A DNA stretch of 43,955 nucleotides from Amycolatopsis alkalitolerans (GTDB lineage Bacteria > Actinomycetota > Actinomycetes > Mycobacteriales > Pseudonocardiaceae). The notes under the pieces are model-generated. The model made no database searches. It saw only the letters and a list, made by a program, of their open reading frames with translations, and had not been told where the DNA came from. The translations under genes were made by a program, and so were the position numbers. The stretch spans positions 1-43,955 of the forward strand of contig NZ_VDFW01000046.1 in NCBI RefSeq assembly GCF_006152065.1. The letters are read 5' to 3'. The number at the start of each line of letters is the position of its first letter. Positions within the stretch are counted from its first letter, which is position 1. This document shows positions 1 through 8,126 of this stretch, one piece after another.

Positions 1-70
1 CCGGCTCCCGCCGAGTCCCTTCAACGAACCCCATCATGATCACGAGGCCCGCAGGAAGGATGGTGCCCTA

Positions 71-814
71 GTGACCGATGCGATGCGGGCCGAAACGATC
101 ACGATCACCGGCGCCGCCGGTGCCGAGATCGAGGCCTACCTGGCCAGGCCACTGGACGAAACGCCGCGGGGCGGCGTCGTGGTGATCCACCACATGCCGG
201 GTTACGACGCGGCCACCAAGGAGATCGTGCGCAAGCTCGCGGCGAACGGGTACCTCGCGATCTGCCCGAACCTCTACTCGCGTGAGGCGCCAGGCGCCGA
301 CCCCGACGACGCGGCCGCCGCGGTGCGGGCGCTGGGCGGGGTGCCGGACGACCGCCTGGTCGGCGACGTCGACGGCGCCGCCAAGTACCTCAAGGCACTG
401 GACGCTTCGAACGGGAAGATCGGCGTCATCGGATACTGCTCGGGCGGACGCCAGACGTTCCTGTCGGCGTGCAGCCTTCAGATCGACGCGGCCGTCGACT
501 GTTACGGCGCGTTCGTGGTGAACGACCCGCCGGCCCAGATGCCGGCGAGCATGAAACCGATTCTCGGCCTGGCGCCACAGCTTTCCTGCCCGCTGCTGGG
601 CCTGTTCGGGGCCGACGACCAGTACCCGGCCCCGGACGAGACCGCGAAGCTCGCGGCGGAACTGGACCGGCTCGGCAAGGACTACGAGTTCCACACCTAC
701 GAAGGCGCGGGCCACGCCTTCTTCGCCGTGGACCGGCCCAGCTACCGGCCCGAAGCGGCGGTGCAGGGCTGGCGGCGGGTGTTCGACTTCTTCGGCAAGA
801 ACCTGGCAGCGTAG
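71..814 (+). CDS. Dienelactone hydrolase family protein
   Basis: A 247-residue cytosolic alpha/beta hydrolase of the dienelactone hydrolase family. The likely triad is Cys123 in the nucleophile elbow GYCSGG, an Asp in GADDQYP (about residues 180-186) and His215 in GAGHAFF; order and length fit the family. Family members hydrolyse dienelactones or other small esters; the substrate here cannot be told. The GTG start has an AGGAAGGA ribosome site about 10 bases upstream; an in-frame ATG at 83 is the alternative. The small gene at 822 follows after 7 bases, so the two are probably co-transcribed. Confidence 0.9.
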   Translation: MTDAMRAETITITGAAGAEIEAYLARPLDETPRGGVVVIHHMPGYDAATKEIVRKLAANGYLAICPNLYSREAPGADPDDAAAAVRALGGVPDDRLVGDVDGAAKYLKALDASNGKIGVIGYCSGGRQTFLSACSLQIDAAVDCYGAFVVNDPPAQMPASMKPILGLAPQLSCPLLGLFGADDQYPAPDETAKLAAELDRLGKDYEFHTYEGAGHAFFAVDRPSYRPEAAVQGWRRVFDFFGKNLAA

Positions 815-821
815 GAAAGAC

Positions 822-1097
822 ATGTGCACTTACCAAACTGAGAAGATCGAGGTCACCGGTAGCGGCAAGGCCGCGAAAGGCTGGTTCTCGCTCTCCCACG
901 CGACCGTCTACGTCGATCACCCCGTGCACGCGCCCTTCGCGCATACGGTCAACATCGACTTCATCAACCCCGCGGAGGGGCCGTCGGCACGCGTGCCGGT
1001 CGAGTTGACCGAGGAGGCCGCGCGCGAACTGGCCGCCGCCATCACCCGCGCACTCGACGCGGCGCCAGCCGGGCTGGCCTCGGTCAACCAGGGCTGA
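822..1097 (+). CDS. Small conserved actinobacterial protein (resembles DUF6295)
   Basis: A 91-residue soluble protein starting MCTYQTEKIEV. From memory it resembles the short actinobacterial DUF6295 family, with a central VYVDHP segment and a middle part ending IDFINPAEGPSARV. No catalytic motif or membrane segment is visible. The ATG follows an AGGAAAG ribosome site and lies 7 bases after the dienelactone hydrolase, so the two are probably one operon. Function unknown. Confidence 0.75.
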   Translation: MCTYQTEKIEVTGSGKAAKGWFSLSHATVYVDHPVHAPFAHTVNIDFINPAEGPSARVPVELTEEAARELAAAITRALDAAPAGLASVNQG

Positions 1098-1112
1098 TCA
1101 GTCCAAAGTAGA

Positions 1113-1385
1113 TCAGGCAGGCAGGAGCGCTGATTCGGTCGGCGTCGGCGGGGTGGCTTCGGCGCCTGCTCTGGGCCCGAGCTGGGTCCAGAGCACGACG
1201 TCGCTGCCCTGCTCGGCGCCGGCCGTCGCGATGGGTGCCTGCGCGACGACCACGCCGGACGCGGGTTCGGGCTCGCCTTCGGGCCCGCGCGGCACGAGCC
1301 CGGCGCGGCGGACGATTTCACAGGCGTCCTCGGCGCCCAACCCGACGACGTCGGGCACCTCGGTCACGGGACGGTGTCCGCGCAT
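1113..1385 (-). CDS. Small PASTA-domain protein
   Basis: A 90-residue protein. Residues 8-70 form one PASTA-like domain: the VPDVVGLGAEDACEIVRRAGL start, a central pro-gly turn, then VVVAQAP and a strand before the end. PASTA domains usually sit on Ser/Thr kinases and penicillin-binding proteins and bind muropeptides; here the domain stands alone, with no signal peptide or transmembrane helix, so it is probably cytosolic. It converges on the gene ending at 1097, with 15 bases between. Role unknown. Confidence 0.75.
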   Translation of the reverse strand: MRGHRPVTEVPDVVGLGAEDACEIVRRAGLVPRGPEGEPEPASGVVVAQAPIATAGAEQGSDVVLWTQLGPRAGAEATPPTPTESALLPA

Positions 1386-1441
1386 GCCCCAAGCTTAGGG
1401 GCTGCGCAAACGGAGACCCAGCTCCACACCTGGCGCGTGCC

Positions 1442-1487
1442 GTGAGGGGGGCCCTCACAGCCGTCTAGGGCATGAGGGGGTCCCTCA
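1442..1487. repeat. Two tandem intergenic palindromes
   Basis: Two near-identical hairpins lie between the PASTA gene and the membrane-protein operon. The first, 1442-1458, is GTGAGGG-GGG-CCCTCAC. The second, 1473-1487, is TGAGGG-GGT-CCCTCA. They share the same stem-loop and differ by few bases. There is no T-tract, so they are not standard terminators. From memory similar GTGA(A/G)GGGGG palindromes are common between Amycolatopsis genes; that is recall, not shown here. Confidence 0.6.
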
Positions 1488-1581
1488 CGGCATCAAACGG
1501 AGATCGTACGCAGATTTTCGTACGGCCACTGCCGCTCCTCAGCGGACGCCCGCCCGGCTTCCGGCGCCGACGATAGGCGTC

Positions 1582-2103
1582 ATGACAGCCATCGCCACCA
1601 CCCGCAAACCCCGCCGCCTCAGGGGATCCACTCGCAAGGCCTGGCTCGTCACGCATATCGTCGCTTCGGGGGCGTGGATCGGGCTGGACGTCGTGATGGC
1701 GGTCCTCGTCTTCACCGCCATGTTCACCGGCGACGCCTCCGTCGCGGCCACCAGTTACCAGGCACTGCGTCTGTTCGCCGTCTGGCCGCTGCTCATCGCC
1801 GGCCTGGTGTGCCTTGCCAGCGGGGTCGTGCTCGGCCTCGGCACGAAATACGGCCTCATCCGGTACTGGTGGGTCGCCGTGAAGCTCGTGTTGAACATCG
1901 TTCTGACCGCACTCGGCGTGCTCGCGCTCCGGCCGGGCGTCGACGAAGCCGCGGTGTACGGCCGCCTGCTCGCCGCCGGCGACGCGGTGGGCCCGGCGCC
2001 CGACCTCGTCTTCCCGCCGATCGTGTCACCCACCTGCCTGCTGATCGCCGTGCTCCTTTCGGTTTACAAGCCGTGGGGCCGGACACCGAAAGGAAGCGCA
2101 TGA
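1582..2103 (+). CDS. Four-helix membrane protein
   Basis: A 173-residue protein with about four hydrophobic segments (about residues 25-48, 60-82, 93-112, 145-163) and a basic N terminus. The family is not recognised with certainty; it resembles small actinobacterial integral membrane proteins of unknown role that sit beside ABC or two-component genes. It heads a five-gene run in which each stop overlaps the next start (ATGA at 2100), so it probably works with the ABC transporter and two-component system. Possible promoter or operator elements upstream include paired CGTACG palindromes at 1505-1510 and 1519-1524. Confidence 0.8.
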   Translation: MTAIATTRKPRRLRGSTRKAWLVTHIVASGAWIGLDVVMAVLVFTAMFTGDASVAATSYQALRLFAVWPLLIAGLVCLASGVVLGLGTKYGLIRYWWVAVKLVLNIVLTALGVLALRPGVDEAAVYGRLLAAGDAVGPAPDLVFPPIVSPTCLLIAVLLSVYKPWGRTPKGSA

Positions 2104-2993
2104 ACGCGATTGAGACGACCGGACTGACGAAACGCTACGGCGAGATCGTCGCGGTCGAGAACCTGAACCTGACCGTGCCCGCCGGTGAGATCTACGGGTT
2201 CCTCGGCCCGAACGGCGCCGGCAAGACCACCACACTGCGCATGCTGCTCGGGCTGACCCGCCCGTCCGCCGGAAGCCTCCGCCTGTTCGGCCGCTCGCCC
2301 GGATCGGGTTACCTCGACCGGGTGGGCGCGCTGATCGAGGGCCCGGCGTTCTACCCGTACCTGTCCGGGCGCGCGAACCTCCGGGTGCTCGCCGGGCATG
2401 CCGGGGTGCCGCGCGCCCGCGTCGACGAGGTGCTGGAGATCGTCGAGTTGACCGATCGCGCGAAGGACGCCTACCGCACGTACTCGCTCGGGATGAAGCA
2501 GCGGCTCGGCCTCGCCGCCGCACTGCTCAAGCAGCCGCGCCTGCTTCTCCTCGACGAGCCGACCAATGGTCTCGACCCGGCCGGGATCGCGGATATCCGG
2601 ATCCTGCTGCGGAATCTGACCGCGGACGGGGTCACCGTGCTGCTGTCCAGCCATCTGCTCGCCGAGGTTTCGCAGATCTGCGACCGGTTCGGTGTGCTGT
2701 CACACGGGATTCTCGTCGCGGAGACCACCATCGCCGACTTCCGCGCCGGCGGCGTGCTGCACGTCGCGGCCGAGCCGGAAGCGGAGGCGAAGGCGCGGCT
2801 GATCGAACTGGTCGGTGAAAAGGCCGTGCACGCCAACGAATCCGGTTTCGATCTGGATGTCGAACCGGGCGCGGCGAGCCGGATCAACACTGGTCTGGTG
2901 ACCGCCGGTGTCGCGGTTTCCGAGCTGCGCTGGCGCGAGTCCGATCTCGAACAGAACTTCCTCGAACTGACAGGAGACGATCATGTCCGGTGA
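2100..2993 (+). CDS. ABC transporter ATP-binding protein
   Basis: A 297-residue ATPase of the drug-exporter/bacitracin-type (ABC-2) class. Visible motifs: Walker A GPNGAGKTT near residues 39-47, signature YSLGMKQRL, Walker B LLLLDEPTNGLDP and the switch-histidine segment SSHLL. The C-terminal ~80 residues are the usual regulatory tail. The ATG overlaps the previous stop and the gene overlaps the permease by 11 bases, indicating translational coupling. It should power the permease encoded next; the two-component system that follows suggests a stress- or antibiotic-responsive exporter. Substrate unknown. Confidence 0.92.
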   Translation: MNAIETTGLTKRYGEIVAVENLNLTVPAGEIYGFLGPNGAGKTTTLRMLLGLTRPSAGSLRLFGRSPGSGYLDRVGALIEGPAFYPYLSGRANLRVLAGHAGVPRARVDEVLEIVELTDRAKDAYRTYSLGMKQRLGLAAALLKQPRLLLLDEPTNGLDPAGIADIRILLRNLTADGVTVLLSSHLLAEVSQICDRFGVLSHGILVAETTIADFRAGGVLHVAAEPEAEAKARLIELVGEKAVHANESGFDLDVEPGAASRINTGLVTAGVAVSELRWRESDLEQNFLELTGDDHVR

Positions 2994-3783
2994 TCTGACC
3001 GCCGAACTGACCAAGCAGGTCCACCGCCCCGCGAGCTGGTTGCTGCTCGCCGTCGGGGTCACCCTGACCCTCACCTTCGGTTACCTGGTTCCTTACGCCG
3101 CACCGGATTCCGATCGTGGCCTGGCCACGATGCTGCCCGGCGCGTTCGTCGGCGGCGCGCTCGGCGGGCTGCCGGTGTTCGTCGGTGCGCTCGCGCTGAT
3201 CTTCGGTGTTCTCGTCGCCGGCAGCGAGTACGGCTGGGAGACCTGGAAAACCGTGCTGGCGCAAGGACCTTCGCGTTTTTCCGTGTACGGCGCGAAACTC
3301 GCCACCGTCGCGATAGGAGCGTTGGTGCTCGTGCTCGCGCTGTTCGCGACCACCGCCGGGGCGAGTGCGGTCGTGGCCGCACTCCGTGATCAGCCGATGC
3401 AGTGGCCCGCGGTGGCCGAGATCGCGCGCGGGCTCGGTGCCGGCTGGCTGATCACGATGATGTGGGGCGCGTTCGGCGTCGCGCTGGCGGTCGTGTTCCG
3501 CTCGGTGGCGCTGCCGATCGGGCTCGGGCTGGTCTGGTTGCTCGCGGTGCAGAACCTGCTCGCCTCGGTGGCCGCGCCGGTGCTGCATTGGGTCGCCGAA
3601 GCGCAGAAGGGCTTGCCAGGGCCGAACGCCGGCTCGCTCGCGGCCGGGCTCGGGGCGTCGGCCGGCACGCCGGGGGTGGCCGCGGTCGTGGGAACGGGCC
3701 AGGCCACGCTGGTCGTGGGCGCGTACCTGTTGGCGTTCGCCGCGCTGGGTGGTTGGCTGTTGCACCGGAGGGATCTCGGGTGA
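2983..3783 (+). CDS. ABC-2 type permease
   Basis: A 266-residue integral membrane protein with about six hydrophobic segments. The N-terminal arrangement (short cytosolic helix, first membrane span near residue 17, then a periplasmic loop before GSEYGWETWKT) is typical of ABC-2 permeases. It overlaps the ATPase gene by 11 bases and the kinase gene by 4 bases. It should form the channel half of the exporter. No lipoprotein signal or large external domain is seen. Confidence 0.88.
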   Translation: MSGDLTAELTKQVHRPASWLLLAVGVTLTLTFGYLVPYAAPDSDRGLATMLPGAFVGGALGGLPVFVGALALIFGVLVAGSEYGWETWKTVLAQGPSRFSVYGAKLATVAIGALVLVLALFATTAGASAVVAALRDQPMQWPAVAEIARGLGAGWLITMMWGAFGVALAVVFRSVALPIGLGLVWLLAVQNLLASVAAPVLHWVAEAQKGLPGPNAGSLAAGLGASAGTPGVAAVVGTGQATLVVGAYLLAFAALGGWLLHRRDLG

Positions 3784-4883
3784 AGCGACTGCCGCTCGCG
3801 GACACCGCGCTCGCCGTGGCGATCGCGGTGCTCGCCGTGGGCGTGGCCGCCGTGAGCGATCTGTTCAGCAACGAGGACCGACACGTGGACGCGTTCGCGC
3901 TGGCGCTGGCCGCGATCGCCGGGCTCACGCTCGCGGTCCGGCGGCGGTATCCCCTGGTCACGCTCGCGGTGGTGACCGCCGCCTGCACGACGTACCTGCT
4001 GGTCGGCTACCCGTACGGGCCGATCCTGTTCGCCTACTTCATCGCGGTCTACACCGTCGCGCGGTACCTGCCGTGGTCGCGCTCGGCGCCCGCGTCGGCC
4101 GTCGCGCTGGTGGTGCTCCTGACGCACCTGCTCACCAACCGCGCGGCGTTCGGCGGGGCGCTGGGCCTGCTACCCGGCGCGGCTTGGGCGATCGTGCCGT
4201 TCGCACTGGGGCTGATCGTGCGGGTGCAGCGCGAGGCGGTGGCGCGGGAACGCGCGGAGGAGGTCCGCAAGCACGCCTACGACGAGCGGCTGCGGGTCGC
4301 GCAGGAGGTGCACGACGTGGTCGGGCACGGGCTGGCGGCGATCAAGATGCAGGCCGAGATCGCCTTGCACCTGCTCGCCGAAAAGCCGGAGCAGGCCGAG
4401 ACGGCGCTGACCGCGATCAGCCGCACCAGCACCGAGGCGCTCGACGAGGTTCGCGCGACGCTCGCCGTCGTGCGCCGTGAGGACGACGCGCGGGCGCCCG
4501 CACCGAGCTTCAACCGGCTCGAAGAGTTGCGCGAGCGGATGACCGAGTCGGGGATGCGGATCGACCTGACGACGACGGGTTCGCCGCGCGAACTGCCCGT
4601 GGCCGCGGACCTCGCGGGGTACCGGGTCGTGCAGGAGTCACTGACCAATGTGCTGCGTCACGGGGCCGGGAACACCGCCACGGTAAGGGTTTCCTGGGAA
4701 GACGACGGGGTGGAGATCGCGGTCGGCAACCCCTCGCCGGAAGTCCCGACCTCCCGTGACGGGCTCGGCATCCCGGGCATGCGCCGGCGGATCACGTCGC
4801 TGGGCGGGACGTTCAGCGCCGGACCGACCGGTGACGGCCGGTTCGAGGTCCGGGCCCGCATCCCGCTGGAGGCCCGGTCGTGA
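3780..4883 (+). CDS. Sensor histidine kinase (NarL/DesK class)
   Basis: A 367-residue membrane kinase. The first ~145 residues hold four to five hydrophobic spans with short loops, so there is no large extracellular sensor. The phospho-accepting His is about residue 178 in the HisKA_3 segment AQEVHDVVGHGLAA, followed by a HATPase_c domain with the G box DGLGIPGMR. The GTG at 3780 overlaps the permease stop. As in other intramembrane-sensing kinases next to ABC exporters, it probably senses the transporter or a membrane-active compound and signals to the regulator encoded next. Confidence 0.92.
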   Translation: MKRLPLADTALAVAIAVLAVGVAAVSDLFSNEDRHVDAFALALAAIAGLTLAVRRRYPLVTLAVVTAACTTYLLVGYPYGPILFAYFIAVYTVARYLPWSRSAPASAVALVVLLTHLLTNRAAFGGALGLLPGAAWAIVPFALGLIVRVQREAVARERAEEVRKHAYDERLRVAQEVHDVVGHGLAAIKMQAEIALHLLAEKPEQAETALTAISRTSTEALDEVRATLAVVRREDDARAPAPSFNRLEELRERMTESGMRIDLTTTGSPRELPVAADLAGYRVVQESLTNVLRHGAGNTATVRVSWEDDGVEIAVGNPSPEVPTSRDGLGIPGMRRRITSLGGTFSAGPTGDGRFEVRARIPLEARS

Positions 4884-5533
4884 CCACCGTGCTCGTCGCC
4901 GACGATCAGGAGCTGATCCGGTTCGGACTGCGGACGCTGATCGAGAACTCGGCGGGGCTCGAGTTCGCCGGGGAGGCGGCGGACGGGCTCGCCGCGCTGG
5001 CCGCGGTCCGCGAAGCCCGGCCGGACGTAGTGCTGATGGACATCCGGATGCCGGGCATCGACGGTCTGGAGGCGACGCGCCGGATCACCGGGGATCCGGC
5101 GCTCGAGCACACGAAGATCATCGTGCTCACGACGTTCGAACTGGACGAGTACGTCTTCGACGCACTGCGGTACGGCGCGAGCGGTTTCCTTTTGAAGGAC
5201 ACGAAACCGGGCGAACTGCTGCACGCGATCCGTCTCGTCGCGGACGGGGCGGCGCTGCTGTCGCCGTCGGTGACGAGGCGGGTGATCGCGCGGTTCGCGA
5301 CCGAGCCGGCGCGGAAGCTGCGCCCGCATCCGCGGCTGGACACGCTGACCGCGCGGGAACGGGAGATCGTCGGGCTGGTCGGCGAGGGACTGAGCAATGA
5401 CGAGATCGCCGAGCGCCTGTTCGTCAGCCCCGCGACCGCGCGCACCCACGTCGGCCGCGCGATGGTCAAACTCGGCGCCCGGGACCGGGCGCAACTCGTC
5501 GTGTTCGCCTACCAGTCTGGTCTGGCGAACTGA
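4880..5533 (+). CDS. NarL/FixJ-family response regulator
   Basis: A 217-residue regulator. The receiver domain has the acidic pair DD at residues 8-9, phospho-acceptor Asp54 in LMDIRMPG and a conserved Lys in FLLKDTKPGE. A LuxR-type HTH follows (LTAREREIVGLVGEGLSN, then FVSPATARTHV). The GTG overlaps the kinase stop (GTGA), so kinase and regulator are translationally coupled. It probably controls this operon, but no binding site can be identified. Confidence 0.93.
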   Translation: MTTVLVADDQELIRFGLRTLIENSAGLEFAGEAADGLAALAAVREARPDVVLMDIRMPGIDGLEATRRITGDPALEHTKIIVLTTFELDEYVFDALRYGASGFLLKDTKPGELLHAIRLVADGAALLSPSVTRRVIARFATEPARKLRPHPRLDTLTAREREIVGLVGEGLSNDEIAERLFVSPATARTHVGRAMVKLGARDRAQLVVFAYQSGLAN

Positions 5534-5600
5534 CTTCCGCGCCGGGCATGCTGTCGTACGATTCGGAGAACCGTATCAGGGTGAAGCGCGAAGGCATGTG

Positions 5601-6095
5601 ATGATCGGTGATCGTTGGGGCGTGACGGACGCGGAGATCGCCCGCCGCTACCCGTGTGACGAGATCGTGCCCGCTCCGGTGCTCGAGGCCTGGCGAGGGA
5701 TCACCGTGCGGGCGCCGGCCGAGCGCGTCTGGCCGTGGGTGGCGCAGATCCGGCTCGGACCGTATTCCTACGACTGGATCGACAATCTCGGGCGCCGTTC
5801 GCCGCGCGAGTTGCGTGGCCTTCCGGAGCCGGTTGCCGGCGAAGCCTTCACGGCGGCGATGGGTGGCCGGCCCGCCGGGCGCATCCTGTCCGCCGAGCCG
5901 GGGGTGCAGTTGACCGGCTCGATCGTGGGCGCCGTGCTGTCCTACGTCCTCGCCCCCGCCGGTGACGGCACGACACGGCTGCTGATGAAGGCGGTCGTCG
6001 CGCGTGGACGCGTGCTGGCGCCGCTGCTGAGCGTCGGCGACCTCGTGATGGCCCGCAGGCAACTGCGTACCCTCGCACGGCTCGCGGAGCGGTGA
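5601..6095 (+). CDS. SRPBCC (polyketide cyclase-like) protein
   Basis: A 164-residue protein with the START/SRPBCC helix-grip pattern: an early strand ITVRAPAERVWPWVAQIR, a middle segment with PYSYDWIDNLGRR and a C-terminal helix RRQLRTLARLAER. This fold forms a hydrophobic ligand cavity; ligand unknown. The ATG at 5601 is preferred; a GTG lies directly before it at 5598. A strong terminator follows. It sits 67 bases after the response regulator and may be its own unit. Confidence 0.75.
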   Translation: MIGDRWGVTDAEIARRYPCDEIVPAPVLEAWRGITVRAPAERVWPWVAQIRLGPYSYDWIDNLGRRSPRELRGLPEPVAGEAFTAAMGGRPAGRILSAEPGVQLTGSIVGAVLSYVLAPAGDGTTRLLMKAVVARGRVLAPLLSVGDLVMARRQLRTLARLAER

Positions 6096-6098
6096 AAG

Positions 6099-6134
6099 CC
6101 GTTGGCGCGCGGGAACTTGCCCGCGCGCCAACGG
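6099..6134. terminator. Bidirectional hairpin terminator
   Basis: A perfect 15-bp inverted repeat, arms CCGTTGGCGCGCGGG (6099-6113) and CCCGCGCGCCAACGG (6120-6134), with a 6-base loop. It lies between the convergent SRPBCC gene and sortase gene, 3 bases after one stop and 1 base before the other. There is no U-tract, as usual for high-G+C actinomycete terminators. Confidence 0.85.
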
Positions 6135-6135
6135 T

Positions 6136-6723
6136 TCAGGCGAGGTTGGCGTAGACGACGATGTTGTCCACGTAGCTGTGCTCGGCGTGATCGAAGACGC
6201 CGCCGCAGGTGATCAGGCGTAGCTGCGGCTTGTCGGTGTTGCCGTATACGGCGTCGGCCGGGAACCTGTCCTTCAGCACCTGCACCTTGTGATCGACGAC
6301 GAAGGTCAGTTCCTTGCCGTCACTGCGGGTCACCTGGATCTGGTCGCCCGGATTCAGATCCTTCAGCCGGTAGAAGATGCCCGGCTTGTGGTTCCCGTCG
6401 ACGTGCCCGAGGATGACCGCCGGCCCGATGTCGCCCGGGACGGGCGAGAGGCGGTACCAGGCCGCCTGCATCGGTTCGCTCACCGGGGGAACGGCGATCT
6501 GGCCGTCCTTGTTGACCGCCACCGAGATCAGCGAGGATTCGGCGTCGATCTTCGGGATCCGCACCTCGGTCGGCCGCAGCTTGTCGTAGGGCTTGGTCAC
6601 CGAAACCGAGGTGGTGGGCGCCGGCGGGGCGGCCGTGCTCCCGCCGCCACATCCGGTCAGCGCCAGGGTGAGCAGCAGGGCGCCCGCGACAACACGGCCG
6701 CCCTGCCGGACGACGTTTCGCAT
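6136..6723 (-). CDS. Class F sortase, lipoprotein
   Basis: A 195-residue extracytoplasmic cysteine transpeptidase. The N terminus is a lipoprotein signal: basic residues, a hydrophobic stretch, then lipobox LTGC with lipid-modified Cys25. A Pro/Thr-rich linker precedes the sortase beta barrel. Catalytic residues are His107 in ILGHVDG and Cys173 in LITCGG; the residue at the usual catalytic-Arg position appears to be Val in SYVDN. The family cleaves sorting signals or has undefined housekeeping roles. The ATG at 6723 is chosen because it gives the complete lipoprotein signal. The upstream gene ends 4 bases before it, so they form an operon. Confidence 0.9.
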   Translation of the reverse strand: MRNVVRQGGRVVAGALLLTLALTGCGGGSTAAPPAPTTSVSVTKPYDKLRPTEVRIPKIDAESSLISVAVNKDGQIAVPPVSEPMQAAWYRLSPVPGDIGPAVILGHVDGNHKPGIFYRLKDLNPGDQIQVTRSDGKELTFVVDHKVQVLKDRFPADAVYGNTDKPQLRLITCGGVFDHAEHSYVDNIVVYANLA

Positions 6724-6727
6724 CCGC

Positions 6728-7243
6728 TCAGCCCTGCGCGGTGCCGCCGAAGCCGGTCTCGACACCCTCCTTGGGCGCGAAGCGGACCTGAGCGTTGCCG
6801 CCATTGCCGTTCTGCCACGAAGCCGCGTCACCGGAACCGGCCACCGGCGTGATCGGCGTGCCGCCGCCCGAAGCGCCGCCGCCGTCCGGGGTGCCACCGC
6901 ACGTCCAGTCCGCCTCGATCGGGTCGTTCGCGAAGGTCAGGCCATCGTGCAGGTGCATGAGGTAGTCCCAGTAGCGGCCGTCCTGCTCCTCCTGGTACGG
7001 GCCTTCGAGGACGTCGAACTGCGGGGAGGTGAGCCCGGTCGGCTCGCCGGCCGCACAGGCGATGATCACGAGGCCGTAGCCGTCGCCGAGGTCGACGCCG
7101 TAGCCGGTGTCGTCCTGGTAGGGCGGTTCCTGCGGCGTGCTGGACGACGTGGACTCGGACGGCTTGCTCGACGTGGTCGTCTTGACCGGGCTCGACGTGG
7201 TGCCGCCCGACGAGGACGAAGTGGTGGTGGCCGTCGAAGTCAA
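6728..7243 (-). CDS. Sortase-linked Ser/Thr-rich protein, N terminus uncertain
   Basis: The frame runs 171 codons from a TTG and ends 4 bases before the sortase gene. Residues 1-40 are almost all Thr, Ser, Gly and Lys, like the linker of a surface protein. The remainder is a globular domain (PPYQDDTGYGVDLGDGYG onward) with two Cys (one in IIACAAG, one in DWTCGG) and a Gly-rich segment. No signal peptide is in frame: the frame is open only back to a TGA at about 7340 and has no ATG or GTG there. Either the 5' end is frameshifted or decayed, or TTG is used. Partner of the sortase by position only. Confidence 0.55.
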   Translation of the reverse strand: MTSTATTTSSSSGGTTSSPVKTTTSSKPSESTSSSTPQEPPYQDDTGYGVDLGDGYGLVIIACAAGEPTGLTSPQFDVLEGPYQEEQDGRYWDYLMHLHDGLTFANDPIEADWTCGGTPDGGGASGGGTPITPVAGSGDAASWQNGNGGNAQVRFAPKEGVETGFGGTAQG

Positions 7244-7418
7244 CGGCGTCGACCACGACCAGTTCGGCGCCCGAAAGCAGCCAGTCCTCGTCCACTGCGC
7301 CCACCACGCAGACGCCGTTCCGTCGAATCCCGCGTTACGTCAACAAGCCATAACAAAGAATCCGGGGGAAATCATGCATGGGATGGAAAATAACAAATCC
7401 CGATGACAAGTCGGAAAC

Positions 7419-8072
7419 TCACGTGACGACCGGAAAGTCGGCCAGCCGCCATTCCAGCATGCCCTCGGTCAACCGCCGGGCGGTCCGCCCGTTGGCGTTG
7501 AGCAGGCGGACCGCGTCGTGGGAGAACACGCAGTACGCGCCGCGGCAGTAGGCGACGATCTCCTGATCGACCGGGAGTTCGGCCAGCCGGTCGGCGAGTT
7601 CGTCGACGGGGATGGACATCGCGCCGGGGATGTGCCCGGCGGCGTACTCCTCGGCGGGGCGGACGTCGAGCACGACGGCCTGCCCCGCACGGACACGGTG
7701 CAGCAGTTCGTCGCGGCCGACCTCGTCGGTTTCCGGGCCGAGGTAGGCGGCGCGCGCGGCCTCGGCGTCGGGCAGGTGCTCGACGGCGACGGTGCGCGTG
7801 AGGGCGTAGAGGGCGGCGACGTCGGGACCGGCGAGGCGGTAGTAGATCTTGGTGCCCTCGCGGCGGGTCGCCACCAGGTTCGCCTGCTTGAGGGTCTGCA
7901 GATGCGCCGAAGCCGTGCTAAGCCCGAGCCGCGCGGCGCGGGCGAGTGCGTCCACCGTGCGCTCGCCCTGCGCCAGCAGATCCAGCAACTCCAGTCGCTT
8001 GCCGCTCGCCAGCGCCTTGCCCACACGGGCGAACTGCTCGAACAAGGCCGCCTTCGCATCTGGCTCACCCAT
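7419..8072 (-). CDS. ArsR-family regulator fused to a rhodanese domain
   Basis: A 217-residue fusion. Residues about 10-95 are an ArsR-type winged helix (LDLLAQGERTVDALARAARL, then LSTASAHLQTLKQANLV). Residues about 115-215 are a rhodanese domain with LDVRPAEEYAAGHIPGA and the catalytic loop AYCRGAYC. It probably senses persulfide or other sulfane sulfur through the rhodanese cysteines and derepresses the divergent gene. The ATG at 8072 is chosen because only HTH sequence follows it; the open frame upstream runs through the neighbouring gene and is not coding. Regulator-rhodanese fusions of this kind are known. Confidence 0.9.
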   Translation of the reverse strand: MGEPDAKAALFEQFARVGKALASGKRLELLDLLAQGERTVDALARAARLGLSTASAHLQTLKQANLVATRREGTKIYYRLAGPDVAALYALTRTVAVEHLPDAEAARAAYLGPETDEVGRDELLHRVRAGQAVVLDVRPAEEYAAGHIPGAMSIPVDELADRLAELPVDQEIVAYCRGAYCVFSHDAVRLLNANGRTARRLTEGMLEWRLADFPVVT

Positions 8073-8126
8073 GGTGCTCCAATCTTCTTTGGAATAGTGT
8101 AGAACAAAGGAACGTGGAGGTGTGTG
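8073..8126. promoter_or_regulatory. Divergent promoter region of the ArsR-rhodanese and MBL genes
   Basis: This 54-base gap holds both divergent promoters and is clearly lower in G+C than its flanks. It includes an AT-rich stretch with CTTTGGAATAGTGTAGAAC and the ribosome site GGAGG (8116-8120) of the right-hand gene. An imperfect TTC...GAA symmetry (about 8087-8103) is a possible ArsR operator; this is weak evidence. Confidence 0.45.
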
